This document shows positions 16,239-24,770 of a DNA stretch of 44,981 bases, piece by piece; position 1 is the stretch's first letter, and each line of letters starts with the position of its first letter. A program made the translations under genes and the position numbers. The notes under the pieces were generated by a model that was not told the origin of the DNA, searched no databases, and saw only the letters and a list, made by a program, of their open reading frames with translations. Source of the DNA: Holophaga sp. (GTDB taxonomy: Bacteria > Acidobacteriota > Holophagae > Holophagales > Holophagaceae); contig JARLGP010000080.1 in NCBI GenBank assembly GCA_031292735.1, positions 1 through 44,981 of the forward strand, given 5' to 3'.

Positions 16239-16318
16239 TAAACAGATAGTTGATTGCCGTGAATCCTTGATCTATCTTTCATGTTACCGCTTCTGGAATT
16301 GACCGACAAGAGGAACCG

Positions 16319-16335
16319 ACCCAGCATCACTGGGT
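16319..16335. promoter_or_regulatory. Inverted repeat in the LysR/aminotransferase intergenic region
   Basis: ACCCAG-N5-CTGGGT, a perfect 6-5-6 repeat about 105 bp upstream of the aminotransferase ATG. It may be a LysR binding site. A T-run lies 6 bp downstream, so a weak terminator is the alternative reading. Confidence 0.4.
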
Positions 16336-16439
16336 ACTATCATTTTTTTCCATTTAGCCATGACCAGATAACCTGAATGGTGAAATTGTTTCACCCTTTC
16401 AGGATGCTGGTTGATTGGAATTTTCTCAAGGAGAAAGCA

Positions 16440-17747
16440 ATGGCGATCCAAACAAGCAGCCCTTCAAGGGCCCAAATGGTCAGTGAGGGCGTACCTTTTT
16501 CCAATGATTTGATGACTGCAATCAAGAAAAAATTTAATCATGTTGACTGTGATCGTCATTTTGGGAATAGGCTCTTTTTTGACAATGCGGGTGGATCTTT
16601 TCGGTTAAAAAGTGCAAACGAAGCGTTCGCAGGGATTGATGCAAATCCTGACTGCCCGGGCCACAGCAACCAGATGGCTCAGTATCTTGCCAAGGTGCGG
16701 ACCGAGGGGATCAAAGATCTTAAAATCATTCTTAACGCTGAGGAAGGTGCCCTGTTTACGGGCTTGACGGCTTCCGAAGCCATGTTCGATCTCGTGCGCG
16801 CCGTCGCCGAGAATACCAAGGGCGGGAACATGGTGACGACCGTCCTTGAGCACCCCTCGGTCTATGATTCGATGACTTTCTATGCGGGCCGGCTCGGTAA
16901 AGAGCTTCGGGTTGCCAAAAGCAACCCCGAAACAGGAGGGGTGGATTCCGAAGAAATTCTAAAGTTGATCGACAAAGACACCTGTCTCCTGAATGTGATG
17001 TATGCCTCGAATATCTCCGGAACCGTTCACGATATCGAGACCATCGTGAGGCAAGCCAGGACCATCAACCCCGAAATCTATATCCTGGTCGATGCCGTGC
17101 AGCACGCCCCGCACGGTCTCATCGACCTGAAGAAAACCCCCGTGGACGGGATCACCTTTGCTCCATACAAGTTTTTTGGCTGCAGGGGGATTGGAATTGC
17201 CTGGCTTTCCGGCCGGGCCGCGAGGCTTCCGCACCATAAGGAGCTATGCTTTGAAGCCGACCACTGGGACCTGGGAAGCCCGACCCCTGGACATTTCGCA
17301 GCCCTAACCGAAATCGTAAATTATGTGTGTTGGATTGGCGGCAACTATATCCAAAGTGTGGATCGCCGGGAACTGTTTGCGGCTGGAATGACTCAAATTG
17401 CTTTGCACGAAAGAGCATTGATGTCAGCAATGTACAACGGGATGGGGGAGGTTGAAGGGCTTAGGAATATTGACAACATCGAGCTGGTTCTGGACTGCAA
17501 GGATCTTACCATTCGCGATCTTATCGTCGCCATCGGATTCAAGAACCTGGGAATCAATCAAGCGGTCAGCGAATATGAAAAACGAGGGGTTATTGTTTTT
17601 GAAAGGGTCACCTCCAGCCCTTTTTCCAAGAGAATGTTGGAATCATTCAACATGACGGGAGCGATCAGGGTTTCTCCGTTGCATTGCAATTCGCTGGCAG
17701 ATATCAAGAAATTCCTCCTGGTCACTCGCGAGCTTGCAAAATTATGA
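16440..17747 (+). CDS. Class V aminotransferase-fold PLP enzyme
   Basis: A 435-residue fold-type I PLP enzyme of the class V group (cysteine desulfurase, isopenicillin-N epimerase and relatives). Visible are LFFDNAGGSF at the N-terminus, the PLP His in VLEHPSVYDS, ILVDAVQHAPHG with the Asp-x-x-Gln/His pair, and the Schiff-base Lys in FAPYKFFGCRG. The SufS/NifS catalytic cysteine loop is not recognisable; the C-terminus has VSPLHCNSLADI instead, so desulfurase activity is doubtful. AAGGAG precedes the ATG at MAIQTSS. It is followed 72 bp later by a symporter and diverges from LysR, suggesting uptake and conversion of an amino acid or amino-acid-like compound. Confidence 0.8.
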   Translation: MAIQTSSPSRAQMVSEGVPFSNDLMTAIKKKFNHVDCDRHFGNRLFFDNAGGSFRLKSANEAFAGIDANPDCPGHSNQMAQYLAKVRTEGIKDLKIILNAEEGALFTGLTASEAMFDLVRAVAENTKGGNMVTTVLEHPSVYDSMTFYAGRLGKELRVAKSNPETGGVDSEEILKLIDKDTCLLNVMYASNISGTVHDIETIVRQARTINPEIYILVDAVQHAPHGLIDLKKTPVDGITFAPYKFFGCRGIGIAWLSGRAARLPHHKELCFEADHWDLGSPTPGHFAALTEIVNYVCWIGGNYIQSVDRRELFAAGMTQIALHERALMSAMYNGMGEVEGLRNIDNIELVLDCKDLTIRDLIVAIGFKNLGINQAVSEYEKRGVIVFERVTSSPFSKRMLESFNMTGAIRVSPLHCNSLADIKKFLLVTRELAKL

Positions 17748-17819
17748 CGCGCAGCAATGCACCTTTGCGCCCATCAGCGCAAACCGTCCAAATCATGAAT
17801 ATGAAATCAGGAGGAGACC

Positions 17820-19097
17820 ATGTTGCGTAAATTCTCTCGCCCCTCATTGCCCACACAGATCATGATGGCCCTGGTATTTGGGGCGATGTTTGGCTATTTT
17901 TTCCCCCACTGCGGAATAGCCCTGAAGCCCCTTGCCGATGTGTTTCTACGAATGATCAGAATGATCGTCGTGCCGCTGGTTTTTTGCGCATTGATTGTTG
18001 GCGTGGCTGGCACCGGAAGTTTCAAGAACCTTGGAAGACTGAGCCTGAAATCCATCATATGGTTTGAAGTGGCAACCACGGTGGCCCTGGTCATCGGTCT
18101 TCTGGTTGTCAACACCTTCAAGCCGGGTGTGGGAGTCATCGCCCCCCATACGCTCGACACCACCAGTGTCGTTGCCGCATCCAAGAAATCGATCGACATT
18201 CTCCAGATCCTGATCGAGATTGTCCCGACCAACATTGTGGATTCCATGGCTCGCGGCGCCTTGCTGCAGGTGGTGTTCTTCTCCATCTTCTTTGGTCTGG
18301 CCGCGGCAGCGGCGGGAAAGCATGGCGAACCCGTTGTGAAATTGGCGGAGAACATCACCAATGTGATGTTCCGTTTCACCATGTTTGTCATGAAAGTTGC
18401 TCCCATCGGTGTCTTTGGGGCCATTGCCTTTTCCGTCGGCACCTATGGATTTGCCATGCTGCTGCCCTTGGCTAAATTGCTCCTGTGCCTGTATGCTGGC
18501 TTGATCATTTTCCTGATTCTTCTTCTTGGCGGGGCCAGCCTCATCTGGAGGGTGAATTTCCTTCACCTTCTTCGGGCAATCAAAGAGCCCCTGTTGATCG
18601 CCTTTTCAACCTGCAGCAGCGAATCGGCATTCCCCATGCTGATTGAAAGGCTGTTGGAATTTGGCGTCCCGCGTCATATCGTCATGTTCGTGCTGCCCAC
18701 GGGCTACTCTTTCAACCTGGACGGCGGCACCCTGTACCTTTCGATGGCGGTGGTGTTCATCGCGCAGGTCTACGGCGTTCCCTTGTCCTTGAGCCAACAG
18801 ATCCTTATTCTGCTTACGATCATGATATCCAGCAAAGGGGCGGCGGCCATCCCGGGCTTTGCCATCGTGATGATCGCAGGATGTTGCGCGGCCTTTGGCC
18901 TGCCTCTGGAAGGTGTCGCTTTGATCATGACCATCGATCGCCTGGGTGACATGGGCCGGACGGCCACCAATGTCATCGGCAATGCGGTTGCCACCATTGC
19001 CGTGGCCAGATGGGAGAAAGCGCTGCCGGATGATGTCTTGAAGAATTCCTACGAGCGGAAATACGGCGTCAAGCAGGATATCGAAGGTCTCGCGTAA
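17820..19097 (+). CDS. Dicarboxylate/acidic amino-acid:proton symporter (DAACS family)
   Basis: A 425-residue membrane transporter of the GltP/DctA family with eight transmembrane helices and two re-entrant hairpins. The hairpin-1 serine motif is STCSSESAFP, the TM7 motif is GYSFNLDGGTLY and the TM8 motif is DMGRTATNVIGNAVAT. The Arg in TM8 recognises a second carboxylate, so the substrate is probably acidic. The Asn after GxG, in place of the Na+-binding Asp of archaeal GltPh, is usual in proton-coupled GltP/DctA proteins. AGGAGG precedes the ATG. It is co-directional with the class V aminotransferase and ends at a strong terminator. Confidence 0.9.
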   Translation: MLRKFSRPSLPTQIMMALVFGAMFGYFFPHCGIALKPLADVFLRMIRMIVVPLVFCALIVGVAGTGSFKNLGRLSLKSIIWFEVATTVALVIGLLVVNTFKPGVGVIAPHTLDTTSVVAASKKSIDILQILIEIVPTNIVDSMARGALLQVVFFSIFFGLAAAAAGKHGEPVVKLAENITNVMFRFTMFVMKVAPIGVFGAIAFSVGTYGFAMLLPLAKLLLCLYAGLIIFLILLLGGASLIWRVNFLHLLRAIKEPLLIAFSTCSSESAFPMLIERLLEFGVPRHIVMFVLPTGYSFNLDGGTLYLSMAVVFIAQVYGVPLSLSQQILILLTIMISSKGAAAIPGFAIVMIAGCCAAFGLPLEGVALIMTIDRLGDMGRTATNVIGNAVATIAVARWEKALPDDVLKNSYERKYGVKQDIEGLA

Positions 19098-19128
19098 GCC
19101 GTTTTCACGAAATAATCATTCCCATACG

Positions 19129-19156
19129 GAAGCGCCCGGCGAACCGGGCGCTTTTC
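19129..19156. terminator. Bidirectional terminator between symporter and pta
   Basis: Stem AGCGCCCGG/CCGGGCGCT (19131-19139 with 19144-19152), loop CGAA, with GGAA before and TTTTCC after. It serves the converging symporter and pta genes. Confidence 0.85.
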
Positions 19157-19172
19157 CGTTCCAGGTCCAGCC

Positions 19173-20183
19173 TCAGAGCGCGGTCTGCAGCACGGTCAGG
19201 ATCACCGTGTTGACGATGTCCTCGGCGGTGCAGCCCCGGCTGAGGTCGTTGCCGGGCTTGCGCAGGCCCTGGAGGAACGGGCCGCAGGCGGAGCAGCCGC
19301 CGAAGCGCTCGGCGATCTTGTAGCCGATGTTGCCGGCGTTGAGGTCGGGGAACACCAGCACGTTGGCGTGGCCGGCCACCTTGGAGCCGGGGAACTTCTT
19401 CTGGCCCACTGCGGGGATCATGGCGGCGTCGAACTGGATCTCGCCGTCCACCATCAGGCTGGGCTGCTTTTCGCGCACCAGCTTGAGGGCGGCGCGCACC
19501 TTGTCCACCATGGCGTGCTCGGCGCTGCCGGCGGTGCTGAAGGACAGCATGGCCACCTTGGGGTCGATGCCCAGCATGGCCTTGGCGGTGCCGGCGCTGG
19601 CCAGGGCCACTTCGGCCAGCTGCTCGGCATCGGGATCGGGCAGCACGGCGCAGTCGCCGAACATCATCGCGCCCTTGTCGCCGAAGGCGGGGTCGGGATG
19701 GATCATCAGGAAGGCCGAGGAGACGGTCTTCACCCCGGGGGCGCAGCCGATGGTGAGCAGGCAGGCGCGCACGGTCTCGCCGGTGGTGTTCAGGGCCCCG
19801 GCCACGAAGCCGTCGGCCTCGCCGCTCTTGACCATCATGCCGCCGAAGTACAGGGGCGTCTTGACGGTTTCCAGGGCCTTCTCCGGGGTCATGCCCTTGT
19901 GCTTGCGGGATTCGTAGTAGGCGTTGGCCAGGACGACGGTGGAGGGGTCGTTGGCGGGGTCACGCAGGGTGACGCCCTCCAGGGAGATGCCCAGTTCCTT
20001 GGCCCGGGCCTGGACCCGGGCGGGGTTGCCCAGCACGGTGAGCCGGCAGATGCCCTCGTGGATCAGCTTGGCGGCGGCGATGAGGGAGCGGTCGTCCACC
20101 CCCTCGGGCAGGACGATGTGCCGGGCCAGGCTCTTGGCCCGCTCGCGGAAGATCTTGAACCAGGCTTCGTGGTTGGCGTTCAT
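19173..20183 (-). CDS. pta: Phosphate acetyltransferase
   Basis: A 336-residue Pta of the short form lacking the N-terminal regulatory domains of E. coli Pta. It interconverts acetyl-CoA and acetyl phosphate. Family segments include [17 protein letters not shown], the [20 protein letters not shown] block, [18 protein letters not shown] and the [20 protein letters not shown] signature. GGAG precedes the ATG. No acetate kinase gene is adjacent. It lies just downstream of the polyene-type ketosynthase on the same strand, with a 34-bp gap. Confidence 0.95.
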   Translation of the reverse strand: MNANHEAWFKIFRERAKSLARHIVLPEGVDDRSLIAAAKLIHEGICRLTVLGNPARVQARAKELGISLEGVTLRDPANDPSTVVLANAYYESRKHKGMTPEKALETVKTPLYFGGMMVKSGEADGFVAGALNTTGETVRACLLTIGCAPGVKTVSSAFLMIHPDPAFGDKGAMMFGDCAVLPDPDAEQLAEVALASAGTAKAMLGIDPKVAMLSFSTAGSAEHAMVDKVRAALKLVREKQPSLMVDGEIQFDAAMIPAVGQKKFPGSKVAGHANVLVFPDLNAGNIGYKIAERFGGCSACGPFLQGLRKPGNDLSRGCTAEDIVNTVILTVLQTAL

Positions 20184-20217
20184 GATTGCTCCAGTCTAAT
20201 GCTTCAGTTTGGCAGGA

Positions 20218-21390
20218 CTACGGCCTTCCGGCCACCAGGGTGAGGTTGTTGCCGCCGAACGCGAAGGCGTTGGACAGGCAGACCCGCAGGCCGGGATCCC
20301 GGGATCCCGGGGCCACCAGGGCCAGCGCCGGCAGGGCCGGGTCCGCCGCGCCGTCCCAGCGGTGGGGCGGCAGCAGGTGCTCCGGGTTCCATCGGGACTG
20401 GAGCGCCAGCCAGCAGAACGCCAGCTCGGTGGCGGCCGCGGCCCCCAGCAGGTGGCCGGTGAGCGGCTTGGTGCCGCTGCATGGGATCCCGTGGGGAAAC
20501 ACCCGGGCCACGGCCTGGCTTTCCATGGCGTCGTTCTGGGCGGTGGCGGTGGCGTGCAAATTCAGGTAGCCCGGCTCCGATCCGGCCAGCCCGGCGTCCA
20601 GCAGCGCATGGCGCATGGCGGTCTCGGCCCCCAGGCCGGAGGGGTCCGGGGCGGAGATGTGATAGGCGTCGCTGGATTCCCCCACGCCCAGCAGCGCCAC
20701 CTCGGCCGGCTCCCGGCGCAGCACGAACAGCACCGCCCCTTCCCCGATGTTGATGCCGGCCCGGTGGACGCTCATGGGATCGGTGGGCGAAGGGGTGGCC
20801 GCCCCCAGCGAACTGAAGCCGTTGAGGGTGAGCCGGCACAGCACGTCCGCCCCGCCGGTGATGACCGCGTCGCACAGCCCCAGGCGCAGCAGGTTGCGCG
20901 CCGAGACGATGGCCTTGCCGCTGGAGGTGCAGGCGGTGGACACGGTGTAGGCGGGGCCGCGGAGGCCCAGGTGGCGGGCCAGGAACAACGCGGGCGCGCC
21001 CATCTCCTGGTCGGGGTAGTGGAACCCCTCCGGCAGGGCCCCGTGCCGGTTCAGGTGGACGATGGCCGCCTCCATCTCCCCCACCCCGGAGGTGCTGGTG
21101 CCGAGCACCACGCCGACCCGGTCCGGCCCGAAGCGCAGCAGCTCGGCTTCCACCTCGTCCCGGATCTCCGCCAGGGCCGCCAGCAGCAGGCGTTCCGTCC
21201 GGGAGCCCGGGAACTCCGCCAGCGGGTCGGCCACCTTCCCCACCCGCACCTGCCGGCCGGGAACCCAGCCCTCCTCCAGCCGCATCCCGCCGGTCTCCCC
21301 GCGGAACAGGCCGCCGGCCACCGCCGCCTTGCCCCGGCCCAGGGCGTTCACCAGGCCCAGGGCGGACAGGAAGACCGGAGCCGCGGTCAT
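20218..21390 (-). CDS. Beta-ketoacyl-ACP synthase of the polyene-type cluster
   Basis: A 390-residue FabB/FabF-type condensing enzyme. The Cys-His-His triad is intact: Cys154 in STACTSSGKA, His279 in NLHATATAQNDAMES and His313 in TKPLTGHLLGAAAA. It elongates acyl-ACP by decarboxylative condensation with malonyl-ACP. Neighbouring genes mark it as part of an aryl-polyene-like pathway rather than primary fatty acid synthesis. Its ATG overlaps the TGA of the DUF3261 gene (ATGA), so the two are coupled. A perfect 20-bp palindrome built from CCGGGATCCC lies in its 3' part at 20291-20310. Confidence 0.85.
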   Translation of the reverse strand: MTAAPVFLSALGLVNALGRGKAAVAGGLFRGETGGMRLEEGWVPGRQVRVGKVADPLAEFPGSRTERLLLAALAEIRDEVEAELLRFGPDRVGVVLGTSTSGVGEMEAAIVHLNRHGALPEGFHYPDQEMGAPALFLARHLGLRGPAYTVSTACTSSGKAIVSARNLLRLGLCDAVITGGADVLCRLTLNGFSSLGAATPSPTDPMSVHRAGINIGEGAVLFVLRREPAEVALLGVGESSDAYHISAPDPSGLGAETAMRHALLDAGLAGSEPGYLNLHATATAQNDAMESQAVARVFPHGIPCSGTKPLTGHLLGAAAATELAFCWLALQSRWNPEHLLPPHRWDGAADPALPALALVAPGSRDPGLRVCLSNAFAFGGNNLTLVAGRP

Positions 21391-21950
21391 GGCTCCACCG
21401 TGCGGATGCGCACGGTGAGGCCCAGGGCAGGACTCTCCAGGGCCAGGCTCTGGAACGGCGCCGCCGCCCCCTCCCGGGTGACGGTCCAGACCGCTTGGCC
21501 CCGGCGCAGGAGGGTGCGGCGGGGCCCCTCCTGCCGGAAGCTGATCCCGGGTTCCAGGCCGTCGCGCACGGCCGCCTCCGGCCAGAGGGAGAACTGCACC
21601 AGGGCCGGGAGCAGGGCCGGATCCAGCCGGGGCGGCAGCGGGATCCGGGCGTCCACCAGCACCGCCCGGCCGCGCACCTGGACCGTGAACAGGGTCTGGC
21701 CCAGCGGGGTGGAGACCACCAGGCTCAGCAGCCCGCCCTTGTTCTCCACGGCCGCCATGGTGGTCTCCCGCCGCCCCCCGGCGAAGCTGAAGGTGACCTC
21801 CTGGAGGGCGAAGAAGTCCGGCCCGGTTTCCGGAAGGCACAGCCGGAACGGCACCCCGGGCGCCAGGTAGACCTCGCCCGGCACCGGGCGCCGGCAGCCG
21901 GCCCCGGACAGGACCAGCAGCAGCAGGGTGACGGCAAGGAAGCGGCGCAT
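21387..21950 (-). CDS. DUF3261 lipoprotein of aryl-polyene-type clusters
   Basis: A 187-residue protein with a lipoprotein signal (LLLLVLSGAGC, lipobox Cys at residue 19), then a DUF3261-like body: GVPFRLCLPETG, TFSFAGGRRETTMAAVE, LVVSTPLGQTLFTVQ and VQFSLWPEAAVRDGL. DUF3261 proteins are known from aryl polyene gene clusters, where they are thought to help localise or export the pigment lipid. Start set at MRRFLAV. It is coupled to the ketosynthase downstream and diverges from the TetR-like gene, with a 67-bp gap that holds a palindrome. Confidence 0.75.
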   Translation of the reverse strand: MRRFLAVTLLLLVLSGAGCRRPVPGEVYLAPGVPFRLCLPETGPDFFALQEVTFSFAGGRRETTMAAVENKGGLLSLVVSTPLGQTLFTVQVRGRAVLVDARIPLPPRLDPALLPALVQFSLWPEAAVRDGLEPGISFRQEGPRRTLLRRGQAVWTVTREGAAAPFQSLALESPALGLTVRIRTVEP

Positions 21951-21991
21951 GCCCCCATTCTCCCGTCCGAACCCGGGAACGTGGACATTTT

Positions 21992-22010
21992 TTCTACAAG
22001 ACCCGTAGAA
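21992..22010. promoter_or_regulatory. Palindromic operator candidate in the divergent polyene-cluster promoter
   Basis: TTCTAC-N7-GTAGAA, a perfect 6-bp inverted repeat between the divergent DUF3261 gene (start 21950) and the TetR-like gene (start 22018). Confidence 0.5.
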
Positions 22011-22017
22011 TGACCGG

Positions 22018-22524
22018 ATGGATGGACGCAGACAGGAGCGGCAACGCCAGCGCAGGCGGGAGGCGCTGGAACGGGCCATGGACCTGCCGGAGGCCGGGGA
22101 GGCCGCGCTGTTCTTCCACGACCACGACGATCTGGTGCGGGGCCTGGGCGAATCGCTGGAGCGCGCCGGCCTAGCGGAAGCCTGCCTGGCCCTGGCCCGG
22201 CACCTGGAGGAGGACCGGGAGCACTGGCTGCGGCGGCTGGAGCGGATCGAGGCGGAGCCCGCCCTGCGCGCCCGGCGGGCCGAGCTGGACCGGGACTACC
22301 ATGAGCTGCTGGCCGCCCATTTCGGCCGCTGGGGCGCGGCGGGGGCCCAAGGGGAGCGGACCGCCCAGCTGGAGGCCGGGCTGCTGCTGGCCGCCCTGCG
22401 GGGCGCCGAGCGACTCTGGGTGCAGGGCCATGGGCGGCCGGTGCTGCCGGTGCTGATGCAGGAGGCCCTGGCCCTGGTGTGGCCGGCGCTCTACGGGCAC
22501 GCCCGCCGGCATATGCCGAAATAG
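22018..22524 (+). CDS. TetR-like protein apparently lacking the helix-turn-helix
   Basis: A 168-residue, Glu/Arg-rich, all-helical protein on the opposite strand to the surrounding cluster. It opens with RQRRREALERAMDL, like the first helix of a TetR protein, then passes after only about 10 residues to ALFFHDHDDLVRGLGESLE, which resembles the TetR YxHFxxKxxLxxAL helix 4. Roughly 15-18 residues that would form the HTH helices 2-3 are missing. The rest resembles a TetR ligand domain. It fits exactly between the LolA-like gene (2-bp convergent gap) and the divergent DUF3261 gene. No clear ribosome site precedes the ATG. It could instead be an unrelated helical protein; the family reading is tentative. 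Confidence 0.55.
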   Translation: MDGRRQERQRQRRREALERAMDLPEAGEAALFFHDHDDLVRGLGESLERAGLAEACLALARHLEEDREHWLRRLERIEAEPALRARRAELDRDYHELLAAHFGRWGAAGAQGERTAQLEAGLLLAALRGAERLWVQGHGRPVLPVLMQEALALVWPALYGHARRHMPK

Positions 22525-22526
22525 GC

Positions 22527-23129
22527 CTATTCCTGGGCCAGCAGCGCCGTTTCCGCCCCGGTGAGCGGCACGTCCAGGGTCTGGTGCTGGAACACCAGCT
22601 CCATCCGGTCCCCGGCGGCCTCCTCCACCCGGATCCGGTCGATGAAGCGGCCCCCGTCCAGCCGGACCCGCTTGACGAAGGCCGCGGCCTGGGGCCTGGG
22701 CAGCATGGTCACCTCCCAATGGGTGGGCCCGCCGTCCCCGGTGACCGTGAAGAAGTTCCCCAGCACCTGCCAGTCGCCCTGGGCCAGGGCCTGGAAGATC
22801 TGGCCCATCTGCGCCACCATCGGCGCGTCCCGGGCGGTCTTGCGCTCCCGGCTGCCGTCGCTGTTCACCACCGTGAGGCCCTTGGGCCCCATCACGTAGG
22901 TGAGCGCCACCGGCCGCTTGAGGGCCCAGATCACCCCCTTGTCCCGGGTGAGCACCAGGCTGCCGCTGGCCTTCAGCGGCCGGGACAGCGCCGCCAGGGT
23001 GCGGGTCTGGGTGAAGTCCAGGTGGATGATCGCCGCCTCCTTCAGGTGGGCGGTGAGGTTGCCGGGCAGGAGCACCTGGGCGTGCAGGGCCATGGCGGGC
23101 AGGAACAGGCAGGTGAGCAGGGTTTTCAC
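22527..23129 (-). CDS. LolA-like outer-membrane lipoprotein carrier protein of polyene cluster
   Basis: A 200-residue exported protein. The signal peptide is VKTLLTCLFLPAMALHAQ. The body has the LolA-fold pattern HLDFTQTRTLAALSRPLKASG, then KGVIWALKRPVALTYVMGP and FQALAQGDWQVLGNFF. LolA-like proteins carry hydrophobic lipids across the periplasm; variants are fixed members of aryl polyene clusters. The GTG start overlaps the ammonia-lyase TGA (GTGA). An ATG five codons earlier inside the lyase gene is possible but less typical. Confidence 0.75.
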   Translation of the reverse strand: MKTLLTCLFLPAMALHAQVLLPGNLTAHLKEAAIIHLDFTQTRTLAALSRPLKASGSLVLTRDKGVIWALKRPVALTYVMGPKGLTVVNSDGSRERKTARDAPMVAQMGQIFQALAQGDWQVLGNFFTVTGDGGPTHWEVTMLPRPQAAAFVKRVRLDGGRFIDRIRVEEAAGDRMELVFQHQTLDVPLTGAETALLAQE

Positions 23130-24727
23130 GGGTAGAGGCTCCATCGGCAGGCTTGCAGGTCGGCGCACAGGGTGCGCAGCACGGTATCCAGCGGCCGGTC
23201 CTCGGCCACGAACGGGAGGCCAGCGCCCAGGTCCTCCAGGCCGGCCCGGGCTTCGGCGGAAAGCCGCTCCAGGGCCGGCACCCCCTGCCGGCGGCGCAGC
23301 TCCACCCCCTGCACCGTGGCCAGCACCATGGCCGCGGCCACCTGGCCGGTGAGCTCCAGCACCCGCAGGCAATCCCGCGCCGCGATGGTGCCCAGGCTGA
23401 CCTTGTCCTGGTTGTGGCTTTCGGTGGAACGGGAGAACACCGAGGCGGGCATGGTCAGCTTCAGGGCCTCCGCGGTCCAGGCGCTGGTGCCGATCTGCAC
23501 CGCCTTCAGCCCGTGGTTGATGGCGGCCCGGGCCGGCTCGGCCCCGGACAGGTTGCCGGGCAGGCCGTTGCTGTAGCGCGGATCCACCAGCAGCGCCAGC
23601 TGGCGGTCCATGAGGTCGGCCAGGTTGGCCACCGCCACCTTCAGCGCGTCCATGGCGAAGGCCACGTGGCCGCCGTAGAAGTGCCCGCCGTGCAGCATCA
23701 GCCGGGCCTCCCCGTCGAACAGCGGGTTGTCGTTGGCGCTGTTCAGCTCGTTCTCCAGGTCGCGCCGGATCCAGGGCAGCGCGTCCAGCAGCACCCCGAT
23801 CACGTGCGGCGCGCAGCGGATGGAGTAGCGGTCCTGCAGGCGCAGGGCATTGCCGGGGCCGCCGCCCAGGTCGGCGTAGATCCGGGCCGCGGCCTCGCCC
23901 TGCCCGGCGTGCGGCTTCAGCTCCGAGAGCCGGGGGTGGAAATGCTCCCGGTTGCCCTGCAGGCAGACCACCGCCAGGGCCGTGATCCGGCAGGCCAGCC
24001 GGCCCAGGTACTCGGCCCGCTGGTAGGCCAGGCAGGCCAGCCCGGTCATCACCGCGGTGCCGTTCATGAGCGCCAGCGCCTCCTTGGGCGCCAGTTCCAG
24101 CGGCGCCAGGCCGGCCCGCGCCAGGGCCTCCAGGGCCGGGCGCACCTCGCCGTCCTGCAGCGCCTCCCCTTCGCCCATGAGCACCGCCGCCACGTAGGAC
24201 AGCGGCGTGAGGTCGCCGCTGGCGCCCACCGAGCCTTCGGCCGGAATGCGCGGCAGGACCCGCCGGTTGATCAGCGCCGCCAGCGCCTCCAGCAGCTCGA
24301 AGCGCACGCCGGAATAGCCCTGGGCCAGGCTGGCCAGCCGCGCCACCAGCACCGCCAGGGTCTCCTCCGGCTCCAGGAACCGGCCCAGGCCGCAGCCGTG
24401 GTAGCGGCAGAGCTGGCGCGGCAGCTCCGCCAGCAGCTCGGGCGGAACGGCCACCGTGCAGGAATCGCCGTAGCCGGTGTTGACCCCGTAGACCTCCACC
24501 CCGTCCCGCAGCAGGTCGTCCAGGAAGGCCCGGCTGGCCTCCACCCGGGCCCGGCCGGCGCCCTGGTCCAGCAGCACCGGGCGGCCCTGGAGCGCCACCG
24601 CCAGCAGGTCCTCCAGGGTCAGCCGGCCGGCCCCCACCACCACCGCGTCCGCGGGGTGCCCGGAAGTCGAATCGGTTGAGCCATTGAATGGGTGTCGCAC
24701 GGCGCTGGGCCTCCGGACCTTGAGCAT
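23126..24727 (-). CDS. MIO-type aromatic amino acid ammonia-lyase
   Basis: A 533-residue HAL/PAL/TAL-family lyase. The Ala169-Ser170-Gly171 triad that forms the MIO electrophile lies in EGSVGASGDLTPLSY, the catalytic Tyr in YGVNTGYGDS (Tyr80), and further family blocks are QDRYSIRCAPHVIG and NSANDNPLF. In aryl polyene and flexirubin clusters this enzyme deaminates tyrosine to 4-coumarate, the starter unit. At the substrate-selectivity pair the sequence reads RYHGCG (Tyr109-His110), whereas histidine lyases have Ser-His, tyrosine lyases His-Leu and phenylalanine lyases Phe-Leu, so the substrate is not obvious. The N-terminus before residue 30 is not conserved and a later GTG start is possible. 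Coupled to the LolA-like gene. Confidence 0.85.
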   Translation of the reverse strand: MLKVRRPSAVRHPFNGSTDSTSGHPADAVVVGAGRLTLEDLLAVALQGRPVLLDQGAGRARVEASRAFLDDLLRDGVEVYGVNTGYGDSCTVAVPPELLAELPRQLCRYHGCGLGRFLEPEETLAVLVARLASLAQGYSGVRFELLEALAALINRRVLPRIPAEGSVGASGDLTPLSYVAAVLMGEGEALQDGEVRPALEALARAGLAPLELAPKEALALMNGTAVMTGLACLAYQRAEYLGRLACRITALAVVCLQGNREHFHPRLSELKPHAGQGEAAARIYADLGGGPGNALRLQDRYSIRCAPHVIGVLLDALPWIRRDLENELNSANDNPLFDGEARLMLHGGHFYGGHVAFAMDALKVAVANLADLMDRQLALLVDPRYSNGLPGNLSGAEPARAAINHGLKAVQIGTSAWTAEALKLTMPASVFSRSTESHNQDKVSLGTIAARDCLRVLELTGQVAAAMVLATVQGVELRRRQGVPALERLSAEARAGLEDLGAGLPFVAEDRPLDTVLRTLCADLQACRWSLYP

Positions 24728-24770
24728 AACGCCCCACCCAGCCGGTGGGCCCGCCGTCCGGGCCGGAAGC

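Noticed and set aside
18946..18990. Asn in place of the Na+-binding Asp in the symporter TM8 motif as a defect
   Set aside because: The same Asn is usual in proton-coupled GltP/DctA proteins, so it indicates the coupling type rather than damage.
20291..20310. 20-bp palindrome of two CCGGGATCCC units as a regulatory site
   Set aside because: It lies inside the ketosynthase coding region and encodes an ordinary Gly/Ser/Arg/Asp/Pro turn; most likely chance in GC-rich coding DNA.
23153..24679. 508-codon plus-strand frame opposite the ammonia-lyase
   Set aside because: Low-complexity Gln/Gly/His-rich translation; the minus-strand lyase has all catalytic motifs.
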